64,000 nucleotides of DNA, taken from Agelaius tricolor (lineage: Eukaryota; Chordata; Aves; Passeriformes; Icteridae). Made by a program: the position numbers and the translations under genes. The notes under the pieces are model-generated. The model worked only from the letters and a program-made list of their open reading frames with translations. It was not told the origin of the DNA and ran no database searches. Location of the stretch: assembly GCA_023055355.1 (NCBI GenBank), contig JALJCS010000001.1:67869381-67933380 (forward strand), in the 5' to 3' direction. Shown piece by piece: positions 11,651 to 24,700 of this stretch; the stretch's first letter is position 1, and every line of letters begins with the position of its first letter.

Positions 11651-14600
11651 CTAAAGCATTAGTTTGCAATGAGGCTGTTCATATCCTTGGAAAAAGGCAG
11701 GATAAGCGCATTGCTCAGCTGTGGCCCCAGAGAATGAACCAAGAACTCTTCACAGTCCAGTTAAAAGCATCTGCAACACGTTTTTTTGGTTTTGGTTTTT
11801 TTTCAGTCTGTGTTAGTTTCCACTTTGCTTACAATATGAGGCAGCAAAACCAACAAAATCTAGAAAATGCTCACACACCTCCAAGAAGAAGGCCTAGCCA
11901 CAAAGATCTCTCTGCTTTATTTCTACAACTCACAGTATCCAGGGCTGTTTGGCTCTTCACAGTAAGAGAACATTGCTCCTGCAGTGCAGTGTTTCCAAGG
12001 CTCATATTTGCATCAGGATAGTAAGCACTAATCTTGTTCTCAAAGGTACAGGCATTTTAGTTCTCTTGATATCCACAATTGCTTTTTCATTTCCTGCAAA
12101 TGGACAGCTTCTACAAGAAACAATCTGAAACTTTCTGAGCAAAGAGGGTTCCTGAGGGAGGTTTAATGATTCTCTTCTGGTGAGCTTTTAGGATCTGTAC
12201 ATATTGCAGAAGCCTTTCAGCAAAGAATTTACTTCCAGAGGTCCTGTATGTCTGCTTAAATTATGACTTCTACTCTTGGGGGCAAAAAGGTTAAAGACAG
12301 ATGATTTAAACTCTGGGAGGTCATACAAACATCCTTCATCAGGGATATTTCAGGATACAACAGCTCTTACGGTAACAAAGTAGAGATGAAAGCATACATG
12401 AAAACTATAAACAAGTAATGTCCCATGAAAACACACAACTGGAAAAGCCACACACAATACTTCTGGGGAAGATGGAATCCAGTTTCAGGATGGAGCAGGT
12501 CTTTGAACCAGGTCTCAAGCCTTGATGAAAAATTATGAATGTCTTTATGAAGGAGAAGTAACTGTAAAACTCTTGGTAGTCACTGTAAAAACCTTGAACA
12601 TTCTACCTGAAGGCATTATCTTTTTTTTTTACTCAGTTTCCTCAACAGGGAACAGAAAAAGGCATCCTGGGGTCTTTTTCTTGAGGAGTTTGTTGGTGTA
12701 AGCAGTCACCTACAGTTTAGTCACCTAGATTTTCTGAGGTCACAATATGACCAAGTAAGATGTGCTCCTCTAAATATTTCCCTTGTATTTCTTTCAGTTC
12801 ACATTCAGGAGTAAGAAAGAATAACATAACAATACAGATCTTCAGCTTTTTACCTTTCTTACTGATGACTGCATAGTTTTGGTTTTTGGGGGATACTTCT
12901 CAGAAATTTCTCAGAAATGTCTCAAAAGCAAAGATGTATTCAGAGAGTGTTCAAGTCATCCTGTTAATTTTCCATGTATGTTTTGCGTATATGAACTGGA
13001 ACATTGATCTTGATTGGTTAATCTTTGGGCCTCACAAGGAAAATACATTCCTAGAACATTTTCCTCCTGGTAATGCCTTCCTTGTAGTCACTTGTTGGCT
13101 TGCCAGCTGTGCTGCTTATCACAGCTTCATTCACTTTTTGAAAACTCTTTAAAATATTTCCATTAAAAGCTGTGTAGAAAACTCAGTGCATGCCTGTGAA
13201 ACACTCATAGGAACATGTAGTTATTGGGAGGAATAAAATAAAAAATTCAAAGCTACTATTCAATTGGTATGTGCACAGCCATGCTGTACTTATTGCCATC
13301 ATGAATAAAGCATTTGTTTTGCTAAATTGTACGTGTATTCCTAGAGGGGTACTTAAAAGACAGAGTTTGTTAGAGAAGTCATGTAAATGCAGAATTTCTC
13401 CTGTTTCAGTGTTCAAATCATAAGGTATAATCATAAATCCTGACAGCAGTCTGACCAGCTAAAAGGGCACACGGGACTCCACTAGAAATCTGGAAATTTC
13501 TTTTCCATGGCCACTTGTATAACCCAGCTCCTCTAAGGAATGAACAACCAGCCAATCCATGTCATGGTCTAGTGGTGTTGTCCCTCTCCAAATGCCCTGT
13601 CAGTGCAAGAAGTCCCAGCAGAGAAAGGGCAGTAAACACTCCAAAACACTTTCCTGATCAGCCTCTGCCTCCTGGAGCCTTTCCAAATCACGAGCTGCTG
13701 TGTGAACACTTTGCTCTCGAGGGGATATAATGAAAGCTGACATGCTTTTATCTGCTAGGAGACTCACAGGAAATAGTGCCATAAAAATACTGGGTTCCCT
13801 GGGGACTTTATGCTTGTTGATTTGGTTGGTGCTTTTTTCTATATTTTGAACTGTTACTTGAAAGTGTAAATCATTCTTCCTTCCATAAAAGAGAGTTACC
13901 AACACAATTGCAAGATGCGTATACTAAAGCTTGCCAAATACCTTCTGTGTCCTTTCTGATTGTTCTGGTAGAGGGTGGCATTTTCTTTCCTTTATTAGTT
14001 TGCTGGTATCTTGATGAAGATCAAGAAAACTACTGTTTTAATGGGCTTGACAAAGTGATTCCTACTTTAACAGCTTTTCAAATACCTCTTAATATTTCAA
14101 ATATACCACAACTATACTTACGAAAATTTAGTCAGAAATTTCTTTTAACTTACAAAAAGGGAAAAAACCTAAATAGCTTCCCTTTCCTTATTGTTTTTGA
14201 TTTACTGTTCTTTTTACTGTAGCACAGTACAAAACTTTTATGTTTCGTAGCACAAATACTAGTCTCTGATTTTTCCTCCTTGAAGGTTAATGGGCATAGA
14301 AATGAAGTAGTAATGGCATTTTCTTTCCATAAAGCACTTGCTTTTACAGCTGTTTAAATTGTGTGATTCCATCACATGATAATATATACATATTTCTATG
14401 TGGATATCTGTTGGAACATTGAGAGTGTCAGCTACACCTTCATGAAGTCAAAAGGCTTACCATAAACAAAGTTTGGATGTTTGCTATTTTAACATTACAT
14501 CCGTATTGTGGATGTAGCATTCTAAAACTATGCAAATTCATACAATGGATAGAACTTTCTGATGTAATTTTTTTGTCCAATGTTTTGTAACACTAAGTTA

Positions 14601-14712
14601 TTCCTAAATTATCTCCTTAAGAACAAAAGTCAGTGTTCTCATGTATGCTTCAGGATTATTGGCATGGTCCTAGAAGGATGCAAATACCTGAAGTATAATA
14701 CAAGCAGAATCT

Positions 14713-14735
14713 GAAGATTTGAAGATTTGAAGATT
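14713..14735 (+). repeat. 8-bp tandem repeat, three copies
   Basis: GAAGATTT repeated nearly three times without mismatch (the last copy lacks its final T). A small slippage product. Confidence 0.85.
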
Positions 14736-17700
14736 CACAAGGATCTTAGCTTGCAAGAAAGCTTGTCACTTCAAATTCCCTCATCACCCAGCCCAGAAGC
14801 ATTGCTGTATGGGCTGTGTTGTGTATCCAGCTAATTGTTGCCTTCCACAGGCAGTTCAGATTTCACAAGACAAGTATCTCCAGAAACTTGTGTTCTGCAT
14901 TGTTTGGATAGTGAGAGTTTCCTAGTAATCTTGTGATTCTCACCTGAGAGAGTGGGCATGTTTTTCTTGGTTTGAGTATTTAGGCTTTAATTAGGAAAAA
15001 AGTTGAATGGAGACTGAATTGTAAAATTTATGTCTCATTTTTAGAGGTAATCCACACTCAATTCTGCTTCCAAACACCAAGTCAGCAGGGATTGTGAAGT
15101 CACAGGATAATATATAGAAAGTGTATCCACTAAAATACTTCAGTTTTCACTGACTTGTGCTCATGCATTTGCATTCTTATGTTATCTTGGATAGAAATGA
15201 TGTTCAGTGGTAAATGGAAGAAAAACATGGAAAATAAATGGGCCGTGCAATTTATCCACTCCTACTTACTGTTCCATATCAAAAATGCTTATTTAATATT
15301 TCAGCTCCCTGAACATCTTAAATCTGTGGATGTTTAGAAAAAAGGCTTTTCTACTTTGGCAAAATTCAAAATGTCATAGGAAAATCACCCTATTTGTGAT
15401 TCAGATTAAAAGATTTGGTACTTTTCAATTTCATGTTCTAAAAATGGCATGGATCTGAAGTTTATTTTCTTCATATCCTCTCTTGAAAAAACCCTCCAAA
15501 CAACTGGAAAAATTGCCCAACCTAAATAGCTATTCCTTTCCTCACGTATATCAGAGATTTTGAGTCGTTTTCAGAAGTTATTATAGCTTCCTCCAATCCT
15601 CTTATTCTCAGTAACTCTTGGAACCTGGCAGCTCAATCAGGTGTGAAAAATAATCTAATTTTCATAAGCACACTAAATATGTTGGAAGTTGGGTTTTCAG
15701 TAAAAAGATGACATCAAATAAATATTCTTTTTTTTTTTTTAATCAACGTTCATTCCAAGACAGTTGCACTACCTACAAATGGCAGTGAACTAACATAGAG
15801 GACTGGAGCATTTTTGTGCTTATACAAACTGTGCTGGAGACTTGAACACATGCATTTGGAATCTTTGTCCCTGTTTCTGAATATCATGACTCTTTATTTA
15901 GAATATGACTATATCTCAAACTAAAAATAAAATAAGGAAACATTTTCCCATCTTTTTTTTTCCCTCACAAACTGCATAGATCTCACAGGCCCAAACTTGA
16001 ATTGTACAATCTGTTCCTTGGCCTCATTGGAGGGACCGAGGAGTTTTCCTGCCTACAAGCATAAGCATGTAGCAGAAGTCTCTAAATTGAGAACTTGCTC
16101 ATTTTAAGCTGATTTTGTACTCAGAAGCCCAGATCTGAATCACATTCTGGAAACATTTGTCTCTTGGCACTGATCACAGGGAGAGTTTAAGGTGACTTCA
16201 GCTCCCAACTCAGGCATTTTGCTGAGAAAGTCATCATGATGGAGAGTGAATCCAGACCCTAATGCTGCCACATTCCCAGTCCAGATTCCACATGAAACCT
16301 AGTTGTAGCCAAAGGAGATAGGAGCTGTGTATTTGACCCCAAGCACATAGATATTCTCCTCAGACCCTTTGTCAAAACTTGCCAGAATGTTTAACCTTGG
16401 AAAATAAGGACATATGGAAATATTGACACAGCCTTGAAAGCTGTAGCTCAAACGTGTCTGCAGTAAAATGTATTAAGCTTGTAGCTTTGACACAGGAATG
16501 GGATGATGCATAACTCAATGAATACAAGAGATTTTTTCCTTTGAAACTCCAGACAGCAATGCTCGATCTCTGCAAAGCTCAACAATATATAAATAGCTCT
16601 TTGTCACTTTCATGAATGCTTGTTTACAAACCCCTCAATCCCACTGAGTGCAAATAAAAATTGACAGGTAACACTGTAATTGAAGGTGCATGTGTATATG
16701 GTGCAGTGCTTGTTTATTTGTGCAATGTTGTGCTGGGCTATGCCAAACACAATGGAAAAAAAGGAACCATTGCAGTCATTTCAGCAAGTTATTTGGCTGC
16801 ATGCATGATGTGATCTACTTCTGGGTCTCGTGAATGCATTCAGTTTTACTTGTTAACCAGCAAAACATTATTTATTAATGACTTCTTCACGCTTTATTAA
16901 GCCTAATGTCAAAACACCTCTGTGGGACTCTAGGCATGTTCTCTCTTTGTATTAAACCCGTCTAAAAGAAAATGAAAAATTATGCATCAAAGCTACAGAT
17001 AAAACCCCGTAGATATCCTTTCAATTTCTCTTGATCCTGGCAGATGATGTTTCTGAATATTTGTGAAAGCACAGCACTTGATTGTATGCTGGCTTAAATT
17101 GAAGCATTCTGCAATCTCAGATGTGTGTAATTAGGGTGCCTTAGAAACCTAACAAGGCTACTGTGGTCTCCAAAGCTGCAGAGTGCTCAGATGGCAAAAA
17201 CTGACAAGTTCACCACAGAAGTAGAATTCTTTCTTATTTCGATAAACTGATGTTCCATATCACAGGGAAAGGCTACTTCATGAGAACATTGAAATTAAGC
17301 AAAGTAGGAACAGATTGAATTACCTGTGACTTCTGTGGTTTGAGATGGTTGGTATGGCTCAGGAAACTAATACTGCAGTTCAACAAACTTTTCCACCCTT
17401 CATCTGACAGAACACCTTGTTGTTTAACACGTGAGATTCAAATCCAACACATCTTAACCAATAGCAACATCCTAAGATATATTTCATGGTTCTTCTATAT
17501 GTGTCGGTATTTAACATTGATTAAACAACACCAGTTTTTAGACCCTAGAGATACAGACAGAATGGAATGAACTTATGATTTTATGTAGTTGGAAGAAATG
17601 GTCATTTCAAGAAATTCAGCATGTTAATCAATTTTTACATGAAAGAGAAGCCTTCAGATAAAACTCCTAGTTTTCTCTCATCCTACATTTGAAAAGGAAC

Positions 17701-18343
17701 CTTTTGTACTTGTAGTTTTTAAAAAAGATTTTGGTTAACAGACTTAATAATGGCCAATCAGAATTGCCTGAGTTTTAAAAATAAGGCAGAAGTCATATTA
17801 GAAAAACTTTAAAACTAAGAAATTTTATTAATTAGAGGTCAGTTCCTTTTATGAAAACACAGTATTTAACATCTGAAGTGACAACACAACAGTTTAGCTG
17901 TTGAAATCCAAAGTTTTGCACAGTAGAAATGCCATTTTGTTTCTACTGAAGACAAAGGTTCATCATAGGTTTTATTGGAGAGCAGAAATAAGGTGGAGAG
18001 CCTTAATTTTACTCTCAACTAATCCTGGCCTATGTTTATATATCAGATAAACAAGGTAGCAAAGTTTGACCAAAGACAGAGGCCAAAAATATTGGGACAC
18101 TTTCCAACTCCAGCAACAGAAATCTAAGGATAAAAATTCCTGGAGGGAGTTGTGGGTAGGTGATTTGGACACTGCATAATCACTACTGCTTTATTTCCTA
18201 CTTTCTGATTGTAATTACTACCAGTTATGAATATTTAATGTGAGCTTGTTTTGCGCTTTTCCTTTTTCTTTCATCTTGCTACTTTCATCATCTTTCACAA
18301 CATCTGAGAGATCAATGTAAGGCAATGGGATGGTTGGGGAATG

Positions 18344-18363
18344 TACCATATCGTTACCATATC
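18344..18363 (+). repeat. 9-bp direct repeat, spacing 11
   Basis: TACCATATC occurs twice, separated by GT. The meaning is unknown; chance or local duplication is likely. Confidence 0.7.
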
Positions 18364-18382
18364 AGAGCAAACATAAATAATT

Positions 18383-18430
18383 GGGAGGGCAGATCCTCAG
18401 CTGGTGCCTGTAAACGGAGCTGACCCAATT
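18383..18430 (+). repeat. Possible ancient amniote repeat relic
   Basis: The segment GCAGATCCTCAGCTGGTG followed by TGTAAA and GGAGCTGACCC resembles a low-copy ancient amniote repeat. Its typical form carries AGATCCTCAGCTGGTGTAAA and then a GTAGCTCCATTGA part. The match is short and from memory, so no family name is given. Chance resemblance is possible. Confidence 0.3.
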
Positions 18431-19924
18431 TTGGTAGAAGCTGTCCAGTTACAGGCTGTCATTCAGAGACCTCTTGGCGTGGAGGTTTCAGTATCATAAA
18501 CTGAAGAGTGCCAGGCTTCCCTGCTGGAGTGCTTTGTTCCCTTTTCTGCCAAGTAGACACTGGAGCCTGGTTTGTCTCTTTCCAAGTGGGTGCCTCATCA
18601 TCAGAGAAAGAGTCCTGCCTGTCTGGTGCATGGTTTTTGTCTGGCACTAGCTATAAAGCTGTGAAATAAGCCAGGGGTGGTAGAATAGGGCTCTGCTTTT
18701 CTCCTCTGGTTATCTTTTGTGATAAATAATTGAACCTGCTAGAGATGTTAGCCTGTAAATCCCAATGGGAAGGAGGCACCCCTGCCAGCCCAGGAAAAAG
18801 TTCTAAAATGACACAGAAGCAGGATCAAAATTCAAGTCACATCCTTTCCATTGGTGCTTCCAAATATTTAGCATGGTTAAGTGCAGAAGGTTTCTCTTTC
18901 AGGGTGTGGGGTTTTTCCCCCACATTATTCAGCCAACATAGTTATTACAGATTTTCCTCTTCCCAGCCTCCTAATGCATTGCCTATGCTACATACAGGAT
19001 ACAGTGTGTAGATGATGGAGGGGGTGTTAAGTGTGGCACTGTAGTGCTATGCCCAGCAGCTCTAGATCCAGCTCAAGAAGCTTTGCACTGCCTAAAGGCC
19101 AAAGAGAACAGGTAATCTGCCTTTCTAAGTGTAAGGCAATGCAGGCTGGTCACTGATACCATGGCACTTGGGCATGTTGCAGGTATCATCTTAATGGCTG
19201 CTGTGTGCTGCTTTTACACTGCTGTTTGTGTATGCTCAGAGATTTGTGCCAATAAGGAAGTGGAACTGGAAGATGTCACAATTAACCCTTAATGTATTTG
19301 GTTACTTTTTCTTTTAGTACAAAAAAGATGTCAATAAAATTTCATTTGTTTTGGAACCAGGTAAGCATTATTCACCACTAAGATTAACTAGAGTCCAGAA
19401 ACCCAGCAGTAACTCATTTTAGACCAAAGGGAAGCTGTTCAGAGCTTGTCAGGTCCCTTTAGAATACAAGAGAAACAAGAAAGTCTGTATTGTACAGATT
19501 TCCCAGGAGGACACAATTAAAAATCATCCTGTTCAGAAACTACTTTATATGCTTTTGTTTTTAATAAATCCCTTTGAGACCAGCAGTGGCATAATATTCA
19601 TACTGCTTTTGGTCTGTGTATGGTCTTCATGCTACTCGTTGTCAATCCACCACACTTTCTTCTCAACTGCTGTTTAATGAGAAACTCAGGATTAGATGGA
19701 GGTTACCCCCTTCTTTACACAGATTCAGTACAAGCTCAGTTTCATTTATTTGATTTCCAGAAAGGCAATTTCAGATGATTGCTGTGATGTGGTGATATTA
19801 CCATTGCTGTGAACACATCATTTCTTCAGAGCACAAGCTGTCTGTTTACAACTTACTCTGGTTCACACGGTGGCATTCACCCCTCTGTGAGGACAGCAGA
19901 GCTGTGACAAGCTTCACTAGCCTC

Positions 19925-20019
19925 GCCCATGAGCTGACTTTGGTACACACTGCCACTGACATTGATGCCTGGTGCACTGTCACATCACCTGAGCCCTGCA
20001 TGTGGGAGAGCTCATGGGC
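19925..20019. repeat. Inverted repeat, 11-bp arms, 73-bp loop
   Basis: GCCCATGAGCT (19925-19935) is mirrored exactly by AGCTCATGGGC (20009-20019). Just outside, CCTC on the left and GAGG on the right extend the symmetry after a bulge. The interior resembles no known hairpin RNA. Confidence 0.65.
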
Positions 20020-21689
20020 AGTAGTGAGGCACATTTCCACCTGTAGTGTTGTTCAGAGGAACTTGCTATGGATGGAACTGTCTGGTGGGACAGGACTCTG
20101 GTGAAATTTGAGTTCAGCCCTCCCCTATGAATGCATGAAGCCAAGGACACAAAAATCCTCCTCTCTTAGATCAATGCAGTTACTGGCAGGTTTGCTCTGG
20201 AAAACAAAAAGAGGACAAATGTGCTCAAAGATCTGGGTTCTGTGCATTATCTTCAAGGCAATTTCACTTAGTCATGTAATTTTTACCCTTTGCTGTACAC
20301 ATGGGCCTCCCATCATTCTCTATCACACAGTGGAATATAACCTACTGCATATGAAGTAATGAGAAAGGAGAATCATGCAAAATTAATGTTTTAATGATTG
20401 GACTTGTGCTTTGCTTTGCTTATGTTTGGGGGAAAAGCATGTGAGGAAAGCTCTTCTGTATCCTCAATTACTGCTGCTCCAGGCTATTTCTGCTGTTGTA
20501 GCAGTTCCGATAAGCCTACAGAAGAGAATCACTTTTCTGTTGACAGCACATTTTCTGGTATTTCTGCAGCAGTTCAGTAATGTCTTTATTGTGTAATGTT
20601 GTATTTTAATAGTCAATTAAAATTCCCATTGAATTGACAAAATGGACTTGAGAACTTCTGAAGACTATTTGGCTAAAAGTACACATGAGACTGTTCTGAT
20701 AATCACTGCTATGACACTACTACATTCAGACCTACTCAAAAGCCTCATCTTATCACAATAGGAAAAGTACTGAGGCAAGAGAAAACATAAATGCATTCCT
20801 TCATAAAGGAGTCTGTTATTGAATTGAATCTCATTTTTCTGTCATGACCATGTCTCCTCTTTTTTCCCTCCAACACTGTCAGTATCTCTCTTCTGCCTTT
20901 GTTCATTTTCCCAACTCTTTTCTGTGTTGGCTTTTTCTCCTTGTTTTGTTTTTGTTTGTTTCCTCTCATCCTCATGTACTCTACTAATAACAAATAGTGC
21001 AGTGCCTTTGTGATGAGGATAGGAAGGTGATGAATAGTCCAGTAGTCAGATTTCAGAGGCTTCACATGGGGTTTGTGTGAATTCTTTTTTTGTTTTGTTT
21101 ATGCCTTTCACATAACGAATGTGTTTACAGCCTGCAGGTTAAAATGAATGAAGGTAGCAAATACCTAAGACAAGCTCTGTATGAGTAAGTACCCCACTAA
21201 CAGGCAGCAAGGCTTGCAAACACAAGTCATCCCCACTCACTCATTGTTCACTTCTGCCATCCCTAAAACCTCATCTACAGTCCCGTGATACTTGGTGGGT
21301 TTCTTAACACCTCAGCTGCTGGAATCACTCATTGCATGAAGAGGTATTCTTCCAATCAGCCTTTCTCAGTTCTCCCAGTTTCATTAGAGGATATTTTGTT
21401 TCCAGACATCATCAGTAGATATTCTTTCAGCATTTTTAAGATGATCTCCTCAGGACCTTACCTCATACAAAAGGGTAACAAGCTTATGCTAATAAATTCA
21501 CTGCCAGATGTGTTGTGGGATGGTGTTCATAATATTTAGCAACTCTTGCAATTGCTCCACAGAGGAAGCTTTTTCCAGCTTCCACAGTCAAACACTGCAA
21601 GCAAGGCAAATGACGGAACTTGGGAAAAGCCATAAATAGGAAGCTCACAATTCAAGATACAAGCAAATCCATAGGGTTACTGTTTGAGA

Positions 21690-21690
<1 letters not shown>

Positions 21691-21747
<57 letters not shown>
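21691..21747 (+). repeat. (AAT)19 microsatellite
   Basis: Nineteen uninterrupted AAT units, 57 bases. Both strands translate it as a run of isoleucines in spurious open frames. Pure arrays of this length are usually polymorphic, so the copy number may vary between individuals. Confidence 0.97.
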
Positions 21748-24700
21748 TTTAGCCTTTTGGAAAGATAAGGACAGACAACAACAACATTTCATTGCAAACA
21801 ACATTTCAGTATTCCTCATTCTATTGCCTCTGGCCTTTAGGTTTTCCACTATAGTGTGTAAATAAAAGTGAAATGGCACTTTCAAATGTACTTCTGTGAC
21901 TCTACAGATGTGTTATTAATGTGGATTTTTCAAGGCACAAATTGGCTGTGATTTAATTATATGAAAAAAATACAGTGAGAATCTTCTTGCAGGTCATTCT
22001 TCCTATTGTTAACTGCAGATGGTGAAGAATAATTTTGAACAAAAATGAATATTTGGAGAGCACACAAACAAGCTTTTACAAGGACTAAAATCTGGGGCAT
22101 GATGGGCTGGGGAAAATGAAAGGGGTATATTTTAAAAATTGAAAAAGTAGTAAGGCCCATGAGAATTGTCAGTGTGAGGCAAGGGTTTGCTGGAGGCAGG
22201 TGTATGGGTCAGTAACAGAAGGACAATCAGCAAGAACTAAAACTGGCATTTTTTATTTCAGTATATATCTGTACTTGAATCATTCATTCCACCTACTGAA
22301 ATATTTGATTCTTCTTCCCTGGTGGGACCTTCACAAAGGTCTGGTGCACAGTTGCATGCATGGAGCAAGGAGAAAAGACTGAGGCCACATGGAAACCTGG
22401 TCCAGGTCTGCAGTGGCCTAGAGATGCTGCTGTGTGCTCCTGTGCACCTCTCAGCACTCCCACACAGAGGAGAACACTGCAGCATGTTTTTTTACATGAG
22501 GTCCTGAGCTCTCTGCCATGAAAAGCAAGAGTGCATGGAGAAATGGCAGGTTTTTGCCCTGAAATGCAGCCAAGGTAAGCACCCAGGGACCAGTGTAGCC
22601 TATTTAAGCATTCATTTCTCTTATTTGCATGTGTTATATCAAAGTATTTAGTTAATGATTACATATAGGTTTTTTTCAGACTTCTGTTTTTTTCACTGCA
22701 CAAGGAGGGACTATGCACTGAGAACAACCAGCAATACACAGAAGAAATATGCTAATCTCTGTAAGATGCCTGTCTTGTGTAGTAGAAATGGAAATTATGC
22801 CAGTTAAGGCAGAAAAATGCAGAAAGAAAAAATTAAAACACCTGAGACTTCAAAAGTGGATATCGTAATTTTAGCAGTTACTGCCCACCAGCTGTTCATT
22901 ACTGTGCTTTAGTTAAAGTTTTCTGCCTTCACAACTGAGTTGTATTCATGGTTAACAGCTTAAAACAAGCCCACTGGCTTTTTGCTAAAGCTGACTCAAT
23001 CTCTTGGTGAGGGCATCAGGTGGCTGTGGATGTTGTAACAGCAAGGGAGGGCAACTCCTTAGATTGCATCAACTCTATCTTGAAGAAGAGATACCTAGAG
23101 AGAATGCTGTCTTGGCCTCTGCCACAGGCTTCCTGGTAACGGTCAGCAGGTGACTAAAATTTTTTCACAGGTGTTCCCTAAATGCATTTTACTCCCAATT
23201 CATTCAATTTGTCTGAGCAAAAGGAAATATTTGGGGCCTATTGGCAGAAATAGTGAACAAGTCTCAACTGCAGTTGAAGACCCTGGGTAGGCTTCCCCCA
23301 GTCATGCCATTGGAAAGGGTCAGGTTAAAGGCTTCTCAGACTGACTTTCAAGTTCACTGTTATATTTCACAATTCATCTGGAACACCTGTGGTCAGTTCC
23401 CTGTCTTGTGGTGGGACTCTAGCAATACTCTTATCTCACACAGGCATTGTTAAGATACATTTTTTGAGCTTTGAAAAGAATGTCACTAGAGAAAAATCTT
23501 CATTTAAGGAAGCTGTCATTCCTATTAGAGGTAGAAAGTGAAATTCAGCCCATCTGTTGTGTACCGCTGTCCGATTTCAGCTTTTTCTCTCATACTTGTA
23601 AAACTCTTGAATGTGACAAAAAAAATGACAATTTTTTTTAAAGTTGCTCTTCAGAGCATGTGGTAAATGATTCTTGGATATCCTTTTCACACTTTCAATG
23701 TGTGAGCAAAAGGATGTATGAAGAGAGTTGTCTGTCTTTTCTTTCCTTTTCTTTTTCTTCATTTGAGTGTGTAATGCCTCCTTTCCCAATGTTACCCAGA
23801 GTCTTTCTGCGTGTGCCCTGTTGTCTGCATTGCTTAGCTTTACTCTGTCAACCCAAAGTAGTGTTGATTAGGAAGCTGATATGGTTGCTAACAAGCTGTA
23901 TCTAATGTGTTGATTTCAGTCCACAAGACAAGTTTTCTTGGTACTATTTAAATACCAAGAGAAAGTTGTTAGTGTAATAAAATGCATGGTTGATTTGTTT
24001 TTTGGAAATTTGCCTTACATCATCATTAGATGTAAGAATCGTTTGCATTCCTATGATGCCATCATCAAACAATGAACCAGTCAAGATCCACCAGCTCAGT
24101 TATCTTTTTGCGTGCTGCTAATAGTGACACTGCATTTGTGATGAAGAAACAGCAGTTTGAAATATCCCCTACTGATAGTGCCAGAAGAAGGCTGGAAAAT
24201 CTCCAAAACTCTCTCATTTTGAAAACATTGCTGAATTTCTTTGTGAATATATGAATATACATATCTTTCTTATTTGAGCAATGAGATTTTTTTCTCACTT
24301 GACTGTATTTTCTACTTGTGGTACATATTGGTTCAGAAAGAGATTAAAGCTTACCTCATGTATCAAGGAGGGCGAGAGGTGGGAATTTCAGTGTTATGTC
24401 CATTAAAATCAGGAATTTATATATTTTATCTATAATCCACTTTGCAAATAAGGGGGAAGTTAGAAAAGATCATACACTCCATGTTAAGCACAACTTAATT
24501 GTCACTGTAATGGAATTGTTCCAGAATTGAAGGATACTGCTTAGAAACATCAGGATACTGATGAGAAAACAGAGTAACAAGTCAGTAAAATCAAAAGGCC
24601 TGATTTCTACAAGAATTGCAGCCCCTTCTGTGTGAATAGAAACAAGAACAAATTAGGAAACACACTTTTGTATGTGGTCGTATGTGGAGGAATGAGTATT

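Larger units (their letters stand above)
11651..18380. other. Unique non-coding stretch
   Basis: No gene or clear dispersed repeat. The 148-codon frame at 11575-12021 starts inside the LINE relic and shows no domain. T-rich runs occur near 11780-11805, 12620 and 15729, and an 8-bp triplicate at 14713-14735. The segment at about 16640-17120 is repeat-free and contains many TAAT/ATTA cores and TTTATTAATGAC, so it could be a conserved non-coding element; this cannot be tested by eye. Confidence 0.55.

Noticed and set aside
11575..12021. 148-codon plus-strand open frame as a gene
   Set aside because: It starts inside the decayed LINE relic, in a shifted frame, and runs into T-rich low-complexity sequence. 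No domain, no splice structure.
21620..21885. Overlapping frames on both strands with poly-isoleucine
   Set aside because: Created by the AAT microsatellite, which reads as Ile on both strands.
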